A stretch of 64,000 bases of DNA from Arthrobacter ipis. GTDB taxonomy: Bacteria > Actinomycetota > Actinomycetes > Actinomycetales > Micrococcaceae. Positions 52,005-60,407 of this stretch are shown here, piece after piece. Made by a program: the position numbers and the translations under genes. Below the pieces are notes generated by a model, which saw only the letters and a list, made by a program, of their open reading frames with translations, ran no database searches and had not been told where the DNA came from. The DNA lies in contig NZ_JAAOXD010000001.1 in the NCBI RefSeq assembly GCF_014694315.1, forward strand, positions 654,652 through 718,651. Reading direction: 5' to 3'. Numbering within the stretch: the first letter of the stretch is position 1; each line of letters starts with the position of its first letter.

Positions 52005-52961
52005 TTGCTTAACGATGAGAGCCAGGATTTATTCGATATTCGCCGGTTGGCGTTGCTGGTCGAGGTCGTCGAGCAGGGATCGATCACTGCCGCGGCCGAA
52101 CTGATGATGTACACGCCGTCAGCAGTCTCCCAGCAGCTGCGCAAGCTCGAGCAGGAAGTTGGCCAGCCTCTCCTCAACCGCCGCTCCCGCGGGGTGGTGC
52201 CCACCGAGGCAGGACAAGTGCTCGCGGGCCACGCCCGGAAGATCGTTGGGCAAATGAGGGCAGCACAGTCCGACCTGGATCAAATCGCAGGCCTCAAACG
52301 CGGCTCCCTGGCCATCGGAACATTTCCGACTCTCGCGGGGTCGTTCCTGCCGGTTGTTATCCGGGCCTTCAAAAAGAGGTACCCGGCCATTGGCCTCTCC
52401 GTGCGAAGCGCACGCTTCGATGACCTCGTGACAGACCTGCAGTCTGGAGTTACCGGCCTATGCCTGCTGTGGGACTACCCTTGGAACCGCTTTCAGGACG
52501 ATTCAATCCGCATCACGGAAGTCTTCCAGGAAAGCACCGTCCTCTTGGTATCCCGCGGACACCCACTTGCCGGCCGCAATGAGATCCGGATGGAAGAGCT
52601 CCGCAAGGAATCGTGGATAGTGCGGGCCGAGGCCCACCCCGTGGTGGAAGTGCTGCAGCGCTCCGCCCACGAGGCCGGCTTCGAACCAACGATTGGCTTC
52701 CTGGCCAACGACTACCAGGAAGCCCAAGCCATGGTGAGTGTCGGGATGGGCGTGGCCATGGTGCCGAAAACCGCCGTCGCCCTCCAACACCCCGACGTCA
52801 GTGTCATCAGCCTTGGCCCCGACGCACCCTTACGGCGCGTATTACTGGCCCAACGACAAGACAAGGTCTACGCCCCGGCTGAAGTCGCATTCCACTCCAC
52901 CCTGCTGGAGATCGCCCGCGAACGAGCCGGAGACTACCTGACGACTCCAGGCAACCCGTGA
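52005..52961 (+). CDS. LysR family transcriptional regulator
   Basis: A 318-residue regulator. The winged helix-turn-helix is at residues 10-70 (FDIRRLALLVEVVEQGSITA then VSQQLRKLEQEVGQPLLNRR, R-S-R-G). The periplasmic-binding-like effector domain covers about 95-300 (LAIGTFPTLAGSFLPVVIRA, then VGMGVAMVPKTAV). It starts with TTG at 52005, five bases after AAGGGTGA. Divergently placed to the PrpF/MatC operon, so it most likely activates that operon in response to the organic acid. Its stop overlaps the start of a regulator relic. Confidence 0.92.
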   Translation: MLNDESQDLFDIRRLALLVEVVEQGSITAAAELMMYTPSAVSQQLRKLEQEVGQPLLNRRSRGVVPTEAGQVLAGHARKIVGQMRAAQSDLDQIAGLKRGSLAIGTFPTLAGSFLPVVIRAFKKRYPAIGLSVRSARFDDLVTDLQSGVTGLCLLWDYPWNRFQDDSIRITEVFQESTVLLVSRGHPLAGRNEIRMEELRKESWIVRAEAHPVVEVLQRSAHEAGFEPTIGFLANDYQEAQAMVSVGMGVAMVPKTAVALQHPDVSVISLGPDAPLRRVLLAQRQDKVYAPAEVAFHSTLLEIARERAGDYLTTPGNP

Positions 52962-53212
52962 ACGCCGCGCGTTTCGTGTTCCTCGATCCCGGGGCACAGA
53001 CGTTCTACCAAGACTGGGAGTCCAACACCCGCCAGGTCGTCACCCTCCTCCGGGTCGAAGCGGGACCGCACCCTACAGATGCTGGTGTTCTCCGCGGAAC
53101 CAGGCTCTGCGTCCCACGATGGGCTGCAACTGCTGGCGAACTGTGGGTAGACACCCACAGTGTCGTTACATCCAGGGACCCGGCGGCCACTAAGCACATC
53201 GGCTGTAGCTGA
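52958..53212 (+). pseudogene. Relic of an MmyB-like XRE regulator (ligand-binding domain fragment)
   Basis: The 84-codon frame begins VNAARFVFLDPGAQTFYQDW then ESNTRQVVTLLRVEAGPHPT, which closely resembles the C-terminal ligand-binding domain of MmyB-like XRE regulators. Those proteins usually read N-x-ARFVFLDP-x-A-x-FY-x-DW at this point. The normal N-terminal helix-turn-helix is absent and after about residue 40 the similarity fades (RGTRLCVPRWAATAGE). It abuts the LysR stop directly. I read it as the remains of a deleted gene. The rest of the gap to 53492 shows nothing else. Confidence 0.65.
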
Positions 53213-53492
53213 ACGCTGCAAATGATCACGTCGGCGCACGCTGAAAGCTACAGTCATCGCAATCGTATCGTCGGCGAGGCGCCTCATATCCCGTGGGTTA
53301 AGAGACGTTGGGGTTGGAGCGTTTTTGGCACCTTCGCCGGGTCTGAACCTGGTGGACTCCTACCTGGGGGTACACCCGTAGCCAGGCCAGGCAGCGGTTG
53401 TATTCATCACACGTTCGCCGTGCCGTCTCCGTGACAGCGGGTCCGCGTCGCATACTGGTCTCATGGGGATGCAAGGTGCAGGAGGATCAGTG

Positions 53493-53780
53493 GTGGAAAC
53501 CTTGAAGAGGGTGGTGCGGAACGAGTACTTTCCGGCGGCAGCCGTGCTGGCGCTGGTGGTGCTCTTCTGGGTCGCGGGCCTGTTCGGCGGCCTGTCCCTG
53601 CTGAGCCGGAGCCAGCCGCCGATCGCCACGCTGACCTGGCTGCTCTTTGTCTACGCCGCCGCCGTCCTGACGCCCCTGGCCGGAATCCTGGCAGCGGCCG
53701 ACCTGCTCCGCCGGTGGTGGCGAAACCGCCGTGCCGCGAAAGCCGGCACCGCCAAAGCCGGGGCGAGGATCGGGTCCTAG
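53493..53780 (+). CDS. Small membrane protein, unknown
   Basis: A protein of about 95 residues with two hydrophobic helices (PAAAVLALVVLFWVAGLFGG and TWLLFVYAAAVLTPLAGILA) and a basic C-terminal tail (LRRWWRNRRAAKAG). AGGAGG at 53480-53485 points to a GTG start at 53493 (or 53490); an in-frame ATG at 53463 lacks a ribosome binding site. No family recognised. It precedes the BNR-repeat gene on the same strand. Confidence 0.65.
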   Translation: METLKRVVRNEYFPAAAVLALVVLFWVAGLFGGLSLLSRSQPPIATLTWLLFVYAAAVLTPLAGILAAADLLRRWWRNRRAAKAGTAKAGARIGS

Positions 53781-53855
53781 GTCCCGTCCGGGCATCGAAC
53801 CCAGGCAAACCCGTGGGGGCTGAAACCATTGCAGCCCCTCCGCCGGAGTGGTTGC

Positions 53856-54986
53856 ATGGGGTGCATGAATGCCTCAGCGAGTTTCGTTTTAGCAATCGGG
53901 ACCAAAAAAGGCCTCTGGCTGGCCACCAGCCAGGACCGGAAGCAGTGGTCCTTTTCCGGCCCGCACTTCCTGATGAGCGAGATACCAAGCATCGGAATCG
54001 ACACGCGGGACGGCCGCACACGCATCATGGTGGGGGTGCGGTCCGAGCACTGGGGCCCCTACGTTGCCCACTCAGATGACCTCGGCGCCACCTGGACCGA
54101 GCCCGAGCAGGGTGCCATCAAGTTCCCCGAAGGCACCGACGCCGCCGTGGAACGCATCTGGCAGATCTACCCCGACGCCGAATCCCGCCCGGGGGTGGTC
54201 TGGGCCGGTGTGGAGCCGATTTCGGTGTGGAAATCGACCGACGGCGGCGAGCACTTCGAGCTGAACCGCGGACTGTGGGACCACCCGCACCGCAGCGAAT
54301 GGGGTGCAGGATATGGCGGCGCGGCCGCCCACTCGATCGTGGTCAACCCCTCCGGGGAGAACGTGCACGTCGCCATGAGCACCGGAGGCGTCTACCGCTC
54401 GCTCGACGGCGGGACGTCCTGGGAGCCGCGGAACAAAGGAATCTCGGCCTACTTCATGCCCGATCCCAACCCGGAATTCGGCCAGTGCGTGCACAAGATC
54501 GCGGCGGATGCCGCCGTCGACGGCCGCCTTTACGCGCAGAACCACCACGGTGTGTACCGCACCGACGACAATGCCGAGAACTGGGAATCGATAGCGGAGG
54601 GCCTGCCGGCCGATTTCGGGTTCGTCATGCTGACGCACCCCAGGCGTGCAGGTACGGCCTGGGTTGTTCCGTTGAAAGCCGACGGTGAACGCATTCCGCC
54701 GGACGGAAAGCTCGCCGTGCACCGTACCGACGACGCCGGTTCGACGTGGAAGCGCCTGGATTCCGGGCTGCCGCAATCAGAATTCAACGCGGTGCTCCGT
54801 GACGCGGCCTCCGTGGATTCCGCTGAACCCGCCGGGGTCTACTTCGGAACGCGCGGCGGCGCCGTGTATGCCAGCGCCGACGAAGGTGAAACCTTTGCGG
54901 AGGTGGCCTCCCACCTGCCCGATGTGCTGTGCGTTCGCGCTGCCGTTGTGGCTGGGGCGCCGGTTGCAGCGGCGACTCCCGCGTGA
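53856..54986 (+). CDS. BNR/sialidase-like beta-propeller protein
   Basis: A 376-residue cytoplasmic protein (no signal peptide) with repeated Asp-box motifs of the S-x-D-x-G-x-T-W form: SDDLGATWTE near 71, STDGGEHFEL near 130, SLDGGTSWEP near 185, TDDNAENWES near 235, TDDAGSTWKR near 293 and SADEGETFAE near 343. This forms a sialidase/Vps10-like propeller. The catalytic residues of true sialidases are not evident and the lack of a secretion signal argues against an exported glycosidase. The ATG at 53856 follows GGAG. Nine bases separate it from a MoaD/ThiS-like gene, a recurrent pairing in actinobacteria. Confidence 0.85.
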   Translation: MGCMNASASFVLAIGTKKGLWLATSQDRKQWSFSGPHFLMSEIPSIGIDTRDGRTRIMVGVRSEHWGPYVAHSDDLGATWTEPEQGAIKFPEGTDAAVERIWQIYPDAESRPGVVWAGVEPISVWKSTDGGEHFELNRGLWDHPHRSEWGAGYGGAAAHSIVVNPSGENVHVAMSTGGVYRSLDGGTSWEPRNKGISAYFMPDPNPEFGQCVHKIAADAAVDGRLYAQNHHGVYRTDDNAENWESIAEGLPADFGFVMLTHPRRAGTAWVVPLKADGERIPPDGKLAVHRTDDAGSTWKRLDSGLPQSEFNAVLRDAASVDSAEPAGVYFGTRGGAVYASADEGETFAEVASHLPDVLCVRAAVVAGAPVAAATPA

Positions 54987-54995
54987 GGATGTGCG

Positions 54996-55283
54996 GTGGC
55001 TGAGATCAGCGTGGTCCTTCCCGGCGTCCTCCAGCCGCTCGCCGGCGGGCAGTCCATACTGACTACACCCGCCGACGGGGCGGTGACTGTGGGTTCGTTG
55101 CTGGATTCCGTGACCGGGACCTACCCGGTACTCGCCAGGCGGCTGCGGGACGAGACGGGTGCGCTCCGCCGCTACGTGAATATTTACGTGAACGGCGAGG
55201 AGGTCCGGCGTCTCCGCGGCCTGGAAACGGAAGTTTCTGCCGGCCAGGAAGTGCTGATTATCCAGTCCGTGGCTGGTGGCTAG
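54996..55283 (+). CDS. MoaD/ThiS family ubiquitin-like sulfur-carrier protein
   Basis: A 95-residue beta-grasp protein ending in the activatable Gly-Gly (QSVAGG). The body shows the MoaD pattern LARRLRDETGALRRYVNIYV then NGEEVRRLRG. The GTG at 54996 lies nine bases after the BNR gene stop. In molybdopterin or thiamine synthesis such proteins carry sulfur as a C-terminal thiocarboxylate after adenylation. No moaE, moeB, thiF or thiG gene is nearby, so its partner is probably the BNR protein or an enzyme elsewhere. Confidence 0.88.
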   Translation: MAEISVVLPGVLQPLAGGQSILTTPADGAVTVGSLLDSVTGTYPVLARRLRDETGALRRYVNIYVNGEEVRRLRGLETEVSAGQEVLIIQSVAGG

Positions 55284-55288
55284 CTGGC

Positions 55289-55525
55289 TCAGGCGACCCG
55301 CCAGACGCTGCATTCGTCCGTATTGATGGCCTTGCGCATGCCCGAGTGATGATCCATGATCCACACGACGCCGATGCCCGGGGCTGTCTCCTGGACGCTG
55401 CCGCGGCGGACGATGACGTCGTCATAGCTGGGGCCCACCGACAGGCGGGCCTCGATCTCGTCGCCGCGATGCAGCTGGTCCAGGGCACGGACCCGGGTGA
55501 TGTGGGGTTTGGCTTCCTTCAACAT
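55289..55525 (-). CDS. Small hypothetical protein
   Basis: A 78-residue protein starting at ATG 55525, seven bases after AGGAGG. It is beta-rich by composition (ALDQLHRGDEIEARLSVG, then DDVIVRRGSVQETAPG and IGVVWIMDHHSGMRKAI), with a Cys near the end (DECSVWRV). No domain recognised; a nucleic-acid-binding or PRC-like barrel would fit but is a guess. Ends five bases from the convergent MoaD gene. The 295-base gap upstream to the GH13 gene contains no supported feature. Confidence 0.65.
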   Translation of the reverse strand: MLKEAKPHITRVRALDQLHRGDEIEARLSVGPSYDDVIVRRGSVQETAPGIGVVWIMDHHSGMRKAINTDECSVWRVA

Positions 55526-55820
55526 GGCGTGGCCTCCTGAGCTGGAGCTGGTGCCTGCAATTGCCGGCACAACCAAGTGTGGCGTGGCAATGTTGCGCAC
55601 GCGTTTCCTGCCCGTTAGCGCCCGGTTAGTTTCCGGCGCCAGGGCGGTTTCCGCAGGTCAGCAGCTGGACTCGTTCCTCGGCAGCCTGATGTATGGCGAG
55701 TAAGCAGCAAGCACAACACCCGGCTAAGGCCCTTGAGCGTCAGCCATTGACCGCCGATTCTTCTGGAACAAGACTTTCAGTGGGCCAGCAGCCCGCCACC
55801 GTCCACCAGGAGGAGCAGCG

Positions 55821-57605
55821 ATGACCACGCAGGAAACCGAGGCAGAAGCGGCCTACCGCGCCGGCAGGGAGTGGTTCAAGAGCGCGGTGGTCTACCAGAT
55901 CTACCCGCGCAGCTTCGCTGACTCGGACGGCGACGGCATCGGCGACCTCCGCGGGATCATCGGCAAGCTGGACTACCTGCAAAAGCTGGGGGTCGACGTC
56001 GTCTGGCTTTCACCGGTGTATCGCTCGCCGCAGGATGACAACGGCTACGACATCAGCGACTACCGCGACATCGATCCCGTGTTCGGGAGCCTGGAGACCC
56101 TCGACGAACTGCTGGACGGCCTGCACTCGCGGGACATGAAGCTGGTGATGGACCTGGTGGTGAACCACACCTCGGACGAGCATCCGTGGTTCGCGGAGTC
56201 CCGCTCCAGCAAGGACAACCCCAAGCGGGACTGGTACTGGTGGCGGCCGCCGCGCGAGCGTGCCGAGCCGGGCGCGCCTGCTGCTGGAATGCCCGGTGCA
56301 GAACCCAACAACTGGGGCTCTGCCTTCTCCGGGCCCGCCTGGGAGTACGACCCGGAGACGGGGGAGTATTACCTGCACCTGTTCTCCAGGAAGCAGCCGG
56401 ACCTCAACTGGGAAAACCCGGAGGTGCGGGCCGCCGTGTACGACATGATGAACTGGTGGCTGGACCGCGGCGTGGACGGCTTCCGGATGGATGTCATCAA
56501 CTTTATCTCCAAGGAGCAGTCGCTGCCGGACGGTCCGCAGGCCGAAGGCATGCTCTACGGCGACGGCGGCCCGCACTTCATCTGCGGACCGCGCATCCAC
56601 GAGTTCCTCCAGGAGATGCACCAGGAGGTCTTCGCGGGCCGGGACAAGGACCTGCTCACCGTCGGCGAGATGCCGGGCGTCACCGTAGGGGACGCCGCCC
56701 TCTTTACCGATCCCGGCCGCGGGGAGGTGGACATGGTGTTCCAGTTCGAGCACGTGGCCCTCGACCAGGAGGGCGGCAACAAGTGGCGGCCCAGGAAGCT
56801 GCTGCTCACCGACCTCAAGAAGTCCCTGGGCCGCTGGCAGGAAGGGCTCGCGGAGCGCGGCTGGAACAGCCTCTACTGGGGCAACCACGACCAGGCCCGC
56901 GCCGTTTCCCGGTTCGGCGACGACGGCCAGTACCGTGAGCTGTCGGCGAAGATGCTGGCCGCCGTCCTGCACCTGCACCGCGGCACGCCGTACGTCTACC
57001 AGGGCGAAGAGTTGGGCATGACCAACATGGCGTTCGGCGCCATCAGCGACTACCGCGACATCGAAGTCCTCAACCACAACCGCGAAGCCACCACGCATCT
57101 GGGCCACACCGACGCGGAGGTTCTCGCTGCGCTGGCGCCGCTGAACCGGGACAACGCCCGGACACCCGTGCAGTGGGACGCCAGCCGGCATGGCGGCTTC
57201 ACCACCGGGGCGCCCTGGATCGCCGTGAACCCCAACGCCAACACCATCAACGCAGCCGCCCAGGTTGACGACCCCGACTCCGTTTTCAGCTTCTACCGCA
57301 AGGTGATCGCGTTCCGGCACGCGGACCCCGTTGTGGCGTACGGGGATTTCAGCATGCTGCTGCCCGACGACGAACACGTCTACGCGTTCAAGCGCTCGCT
57401 TCCGGAAGCGGAACTGCTGGTGCTGGGCAACTTTTCGGGGACCGCCCGGACGGCCGGGCTCGACGACGGCTGGCTTAGCGGCGGCGGCTTGAACGGCCGG
57501 GCAACCGCGGAGCTGGTGCTGGGCAACTATCCGCCGGACGCCGGCGAACTGCAGCCGTTGGAACTGCGCCCGTGGGAGGTGAAGGTGTTCCGCCGGAACC
57601 TTTAG
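55821..57605 (+). CDS. GH13 alpha-glucosidase (oligo-1,6-glucosidase type)
   Basis: A cytoplasmic 594-residue glycoside hydrolase of family 13. It opens WFKSAVVYQIYPRSFADSDG then DGIGDLRGIIGKLDYLQKLG, the alpha-glucosidase N-terminus. Conserved regions are DLVVNHTSDEHPWF, GFRMDVINFI (nucleophile Asp near residue 223), LLTVGEMPGV (acid/base Glu near 282) and GNHDQ near 354. It releases glucose from the non-reducing end of short alpha-glucans or sucrose-like substrates. The start follows AGGAGGAGC. Convergent with a TreS-like gene, so the two are regulated separately. Confidence 0.92.
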   Translation: MTTQETEAEAAYRAGREWFKSAVVYQIYPRSFADSDGDGIGDLRGIIGKLDYLQKLGVDVVWLSPVYRSPQDDNGYDISDYRDIDPVFGSLETLDELLDGLHSRDMKLVMDLVVNHTSDEHPWFAESRSSKDNPKRDWYWWRPPRERAEPGAPAAGMPGAEPNNWGSAFSGPAWEYDPETGEYYLHLFSRKQPDLNWENPEVRAAVYDMMNWWLDRGVDGFRMDVINFISKEQSLPDGPQAEGMLYGDGGPHFICGPRIHEFLQEMHQEVFAGRDKDLLTVGEMPGVTVGDAALFTDPGRGEVDMVFQFEHVALDQEGGNKWRPRKLLLTDLKKSLGRWQEGLAERGWNSLYWGNHDQARAVSRFGDDGQYRELSAKMLAAVLHLHRGTPYVYQGEELGMTNMAFGAISDYRDIEVLNHNREATTHLGHTDAEVLAALAPLNRDNARTPVQWDASRHGGFTTGAPWIAVNPNANTINAAAQVDDPDSVFSFYRKVIAFRHADPVVAYGDFSMLLPDDEHVYAFKRSLPEAELLVLGNFSGTARTAGLDDGWLSGGGLNGRATAELVLGNYPPDAGELQPLELRPWEVKVFRRNL

Positions 57606-57625
57606 GTCCGAAGGGCCTGGCGCCC

Positions 57626-59320
57626 TTAGGGTGCCAGGCGGTCGCCGGGCCGGTGGACGCGGAACCAGCGGTAGCCGTACCGTCCCAGCTCAACGGTGAA
57701 CCCGCCGTCGGCCTCCAACGGTACGTTCCCGGCGTCGAACAGATCCAGCAGGATGGCGTCCCGGAAAGCCCGCGGCGGACTGTCCCCGGATCCGACGTTC
57801 GCGGCGACCTTGACCGGCGCCTCGCCGAAGTTGTGCAGCAGCACCACCGTGGCCTCCGCCGAGCTGCAGCGGTGCGCAAACACGGTCGGCTCCGGCTGCT
57901 CAAGGACGGCGAACTCGCCCCAGCCCAGCTCCGGTGATTCCCGGTACCGCTGGATCAGCGTGACCATGAAGTTCCACAGCGACTCCGGGTCCCGTTTGGC
58001 GCTGGCAGCGTTGACCTTTTCGGGACCGTACTCCCCGCGGGCCAGCGGGACCACCAGCTCGGACACCTTCGCGCTGGAGAAGCCGCCGTTCTTCTCGCCG
58101 TTCCACTGCATGGGTGTGCGGACGGCGGCGCGGCCCTTCTGCCGCAGGTCCTCGCCCATGCCGATTTCCTCGCCGTAGAAGAGCACCGGCGTGCCCGGCA
58201 GGGAAAACATCAGGGAGTAGACCATCCGGATCCGGTCGGCGTCGCCGTCCAGCATCGGAGGCAGCCTGCGCCGCAGTCCACGGCCGTAGAGCTGCATGTT
58301 CTTGTCCGGTCCGAAGGCGGCGAAGACCTCCTCCCGCTCGCCGTCGCTGAGCTTGTCCAGGGTGAGCTCGTCATGGTTGCGCACGAACATTGCCCAGTGG
58401 TTGTCCGGATGCAGCTGCGGGCGCGTCTTCAGCGTCTCGGCCAGCGGGCGGGCGTCCTGCCTGGCGAGCGACAGGTAGATGTGCTGCATGGACATGAAGT
58501 CGAACTGCATGTTCAGCTCGTTGCCGTCGGCGCCGCCGAAATACTCCAGTTGGTCCTTGTACGGCAGGTTCACCTCGCCCAGCAGCACCGCCCCGCCGTT
58601 GCGCCGGTTGACGAAGCTGCGCAGGGCCCTGAGATAGTCATGCGGGTCGATGGCGGCCGCCTCGTCCTTGGGCGCCCCACGGGTCTCCAGGAAAAACGGC
58701 ACCGCATCCAACCGGAACCCGTCGAGCCCGAGCTCCAGCCAGAGGCCCATAGCCTTGGCGATCTCGTTGCGGACCTTGGGGTTGATCACGTTGAGGTCCG
58801 GCTGGTGCTCCATGAACATGTGCAGGTACCACTCGCCGGTGGCATCGTCCTGGGTCCAGATGGAGGTCTGCTCGCCCGGGAACACCACCTCGGAGGACGT
58901 GTCCGGCGGCGGATCGCTCCGCCAGACGTAGTAGTCCCGGTACGGGTTGTCCACCGATTTGCGGGCCTCGACGAACCAGGGGTGCTGGTTGGAGGTGTGG
59001 TTGACCACGAAGTCCGCGATCACCCGGATGCCGCGGTCCTTCGCGGTGCGGATGAACTCCACAAAGTCGCCCAGCGTGCCCAGCCGCCGGTCGACGTCGA
59101 AGAAGTCCGTCACGTCGTAGCCGTCGTCCCGGTCCGGTGACGGATAGAAGGGCATCAGCCAGATGCAGTTCACGCCCAGCGCCGCCAGATAGTCCACGCG
59201 CTGGGTCAGGCCGCTGAAATCACCGGTGCCGTCGCCGTCGTGGTCAAAGAAGGTTTCCACGTCCAGGCAGTAGACGACGGCGGTCTTCCACCACAGGTCC
59301 GATGTCTCTGCGATGTTCAT
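57626..59320 (-). CDS. GH13 trehalose-synthase-like (alpha-amylase family) enzyme
   Basis: A 564-residue GH13 enzyme with the TreS-like N-terminus WWKTAVVYCLDVETFFDHDG then DGTGDFSGLTQRVDYLAALG. Catalytic regions are DGFRLDAVPFFLE (nucleophile), AVLLGEVNLPY (acid/base) and FVRNHDELTLDKL, the last being characteristic of trehalose synthases. The length matches TreS without a maltokinase domain. It may interconvert maltose and trehalose or act on related glucans. Its start overlaps the stop of the LLM oxidoreductase gene by four bases (ATGA type), so the two are translated together. Confidence 0.87.
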   Translation of the reverse strand: MNIAETSDLWWKTAVVYCLDVETFFDHDGDGTGDFSGLTQRVDYLAALGVNCIWLMPFYPSPDRDDGYDVTDFFDVDRRLGTLGDFVEFIRTAKDRGIRVIADFVVNHTSNQHPWFVEARKSVDNPYRDYYVWRSDPPPDTSSEVVFPGEQTSIWTQDDATGEWYLHMFMEHQPDLNVINPKVRNEIAKAMGLWLELGLDGFRLDAVPFFLETRGAPKDEAAAIDPHDYLRALRSFVNRRNGGAVLLGEVNLPYKDQLEYFGGADGNELNMQFDFMSMQHIYLSLARQDARPLAETLKTRPQLHPDNHWAMFVRNHDELTLDKLSDGEREEVFAAFGPDKNMQLYGRGLRRRLPPMLDGDADRIRMVYSLMFSLPGTPVLFYGEEIGMGEDLRQKGRAAVRTPMQWNGEKNGGFSSAKVSELVVPLARGEYGPEKVNAASAKRDPESLWNFMVTLIQRYRESPELGWGEFAVLEQPEPTVFAHRCSSAEATVVLLHNFGEAPVKVAANVGSGDSPPRAFRDAILLDLFDAGNVPLEADGGFTVELGRYGYRWFRVHRPGDRLAP

Positions 59321-60288
59321 GCCACCGGCACCTTCCGCAGCTGCGGCAGGACGCTGTCCGCGAAGGCGTCGATGAACGGCGCCTGGTCCTGCCCCACGAA
59401 GTGCAGGTACAGCTCGTCGAAGCCGAGTTCCAGGTACTCACCCAGCCACTCCACATGGCGGTCCAGGCTGGCGGAGACGTTCACCGATTTCCGGACCTGG
59501 GCCTCCCCGACGTCGGTGCTCACGCCGTCGAAGTGCGCCGCCGTCGGCAGGTCCCAGGGAACGGGCGGGGCGAAGACGTTCGAACGCCACTGGTCCAGGG
59601 CAAGGGCGACGGCGTCCTCCTCCCGGGGAGCCCAGGACAGGTGGATCTGCAGTACGGCCTTCCCCTGGCCGCCCTCGGATCGGTACGCCGCCAGCATTTC
59701 TTTGAGCTTTTCGGCGGGCTGGTTCACTGTCACCAGGCCGTCAGCCCAGCCGGCAGCCCGGCGGGCCGTTTCCACACTAATGGCCGGTGCGATCAGGGGC
59801 GGCGGGGGCGATGGCACATCCCAGATCCGCGCTTGCTCCACGGTGACGAGGCCGTGGTGGGTGACTTCCTCGCCGGCGTGCAGGCGGCGGATGACGTCCA
59901 CGCACTCCTCCAGCCGCTGCTGCCGTGTCTCCTTCTGCGGCCAGGGGTCGCCGGTGACGTGCTCGTTCATGTTCTCGCCGCTGCCCGGGGCCATCCAGAA
60001 CCTGCCCGGAAACATGGACGCCAGCGTGGCCGAGGCGTGGGCAATGATGGCCGGGTGGTACCGCTGTCCCGGTGCGGTGACCACGCCGAAGCGCAGGTTG
60101 GTGCTGGCCAGGGCAGCCCCGAGCCAGGACCACGCGAAGCCCGAGTGCCCCTGCCGCGCCGACCACGGTTCGATGTGGTCCGAGCACATGGCGGCGTCGA
60201 AGCCCGCCTCCTCGGCGAGCCGGACGTCCTTCAGGAGCTGGCCGGGGCTGATCTGTTCGTGCGATGCGTGGAAACCGATAGCTGCCAT
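59317..60288 (-). CDS. LLM class flavin-dependent oxidoreductase (TIGR03885-like)
   Basis: A 323-residue TIM-barrel flavoenzyme of the luciferase-like monooxygenase superfamily. The N-terminus IGFHASHEQISPGQLLKDVR then LAEEAGFDAAMCSDHIEPW has the conserved Ser-Asp-His of this class. LRFGVVTAPGQRYHPAIIAH and FPGRFWMAPGSGENMNEHVT mark the TIGR03885 subgroup, described as probably not F420-dependent. It is the first gene of a unit with the TreS-like enzyme, overlapping it by four bases. The oxidised substrate is unknown. Confidence 0.86.
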   Translation of the reverse strand: MAAIGFHASHEQISPGQLLKDVRLAEEAGFDAAMCSDHIEPWSARQGHSGFAWSWLGAALASTNLRFGVVTAPGQRYHPAIIAHASATLASMFPGRFWMAPGSGENMNEHVTGDPWPQKETRQQRLEECVDVIRRLHAGEEVTHHGLVTVEQARIWDVPSPPPPLIAPAISVETARRAAGWADGLVTVNQPAEKLKEMLAAYRSEGGQGKAVLQIHLSWAPREEDAVALALDQWRSNVFAPPVPWDLPTAAHFDGVSTDVGEAQVRKSVNVSASLDRHVEWLGEYLELGFDELYLHFVGQDQAPFIDAFADSVLPQLRKVPVA

Positions 60289-60407
60289 CGTTAATGTCTA
60301 CCGGCGAGGCGGGGGCCATGTCGAGGGTGGTGGCTGGTCGCGGTGGATGGGCCGAGGGCGGCCAAGGGGGTGGCGCCGGGGACGGGTGCCGGGCAAGAAT
60401 GGGGCCT

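Noticed and set aside
53222..53434. 70-codon plus-strand ORF after the MmyB relic
   Set aside because: No ribosome binding site, no domain, and codon pattern unlike the neighbouring genes.
55526..55820. Possible 37-codon plus-strand ORF in the gap before the GH13 gene
   Set aside because: No ribosome binding site and no recognisable sequence; the gap otherwise shows nothing.
56010..57377. 455-codon minus-strand frame over the GH13 gene
   Set aside because: Shadow of the alpha-glucosidase frame, without motif or start signal.
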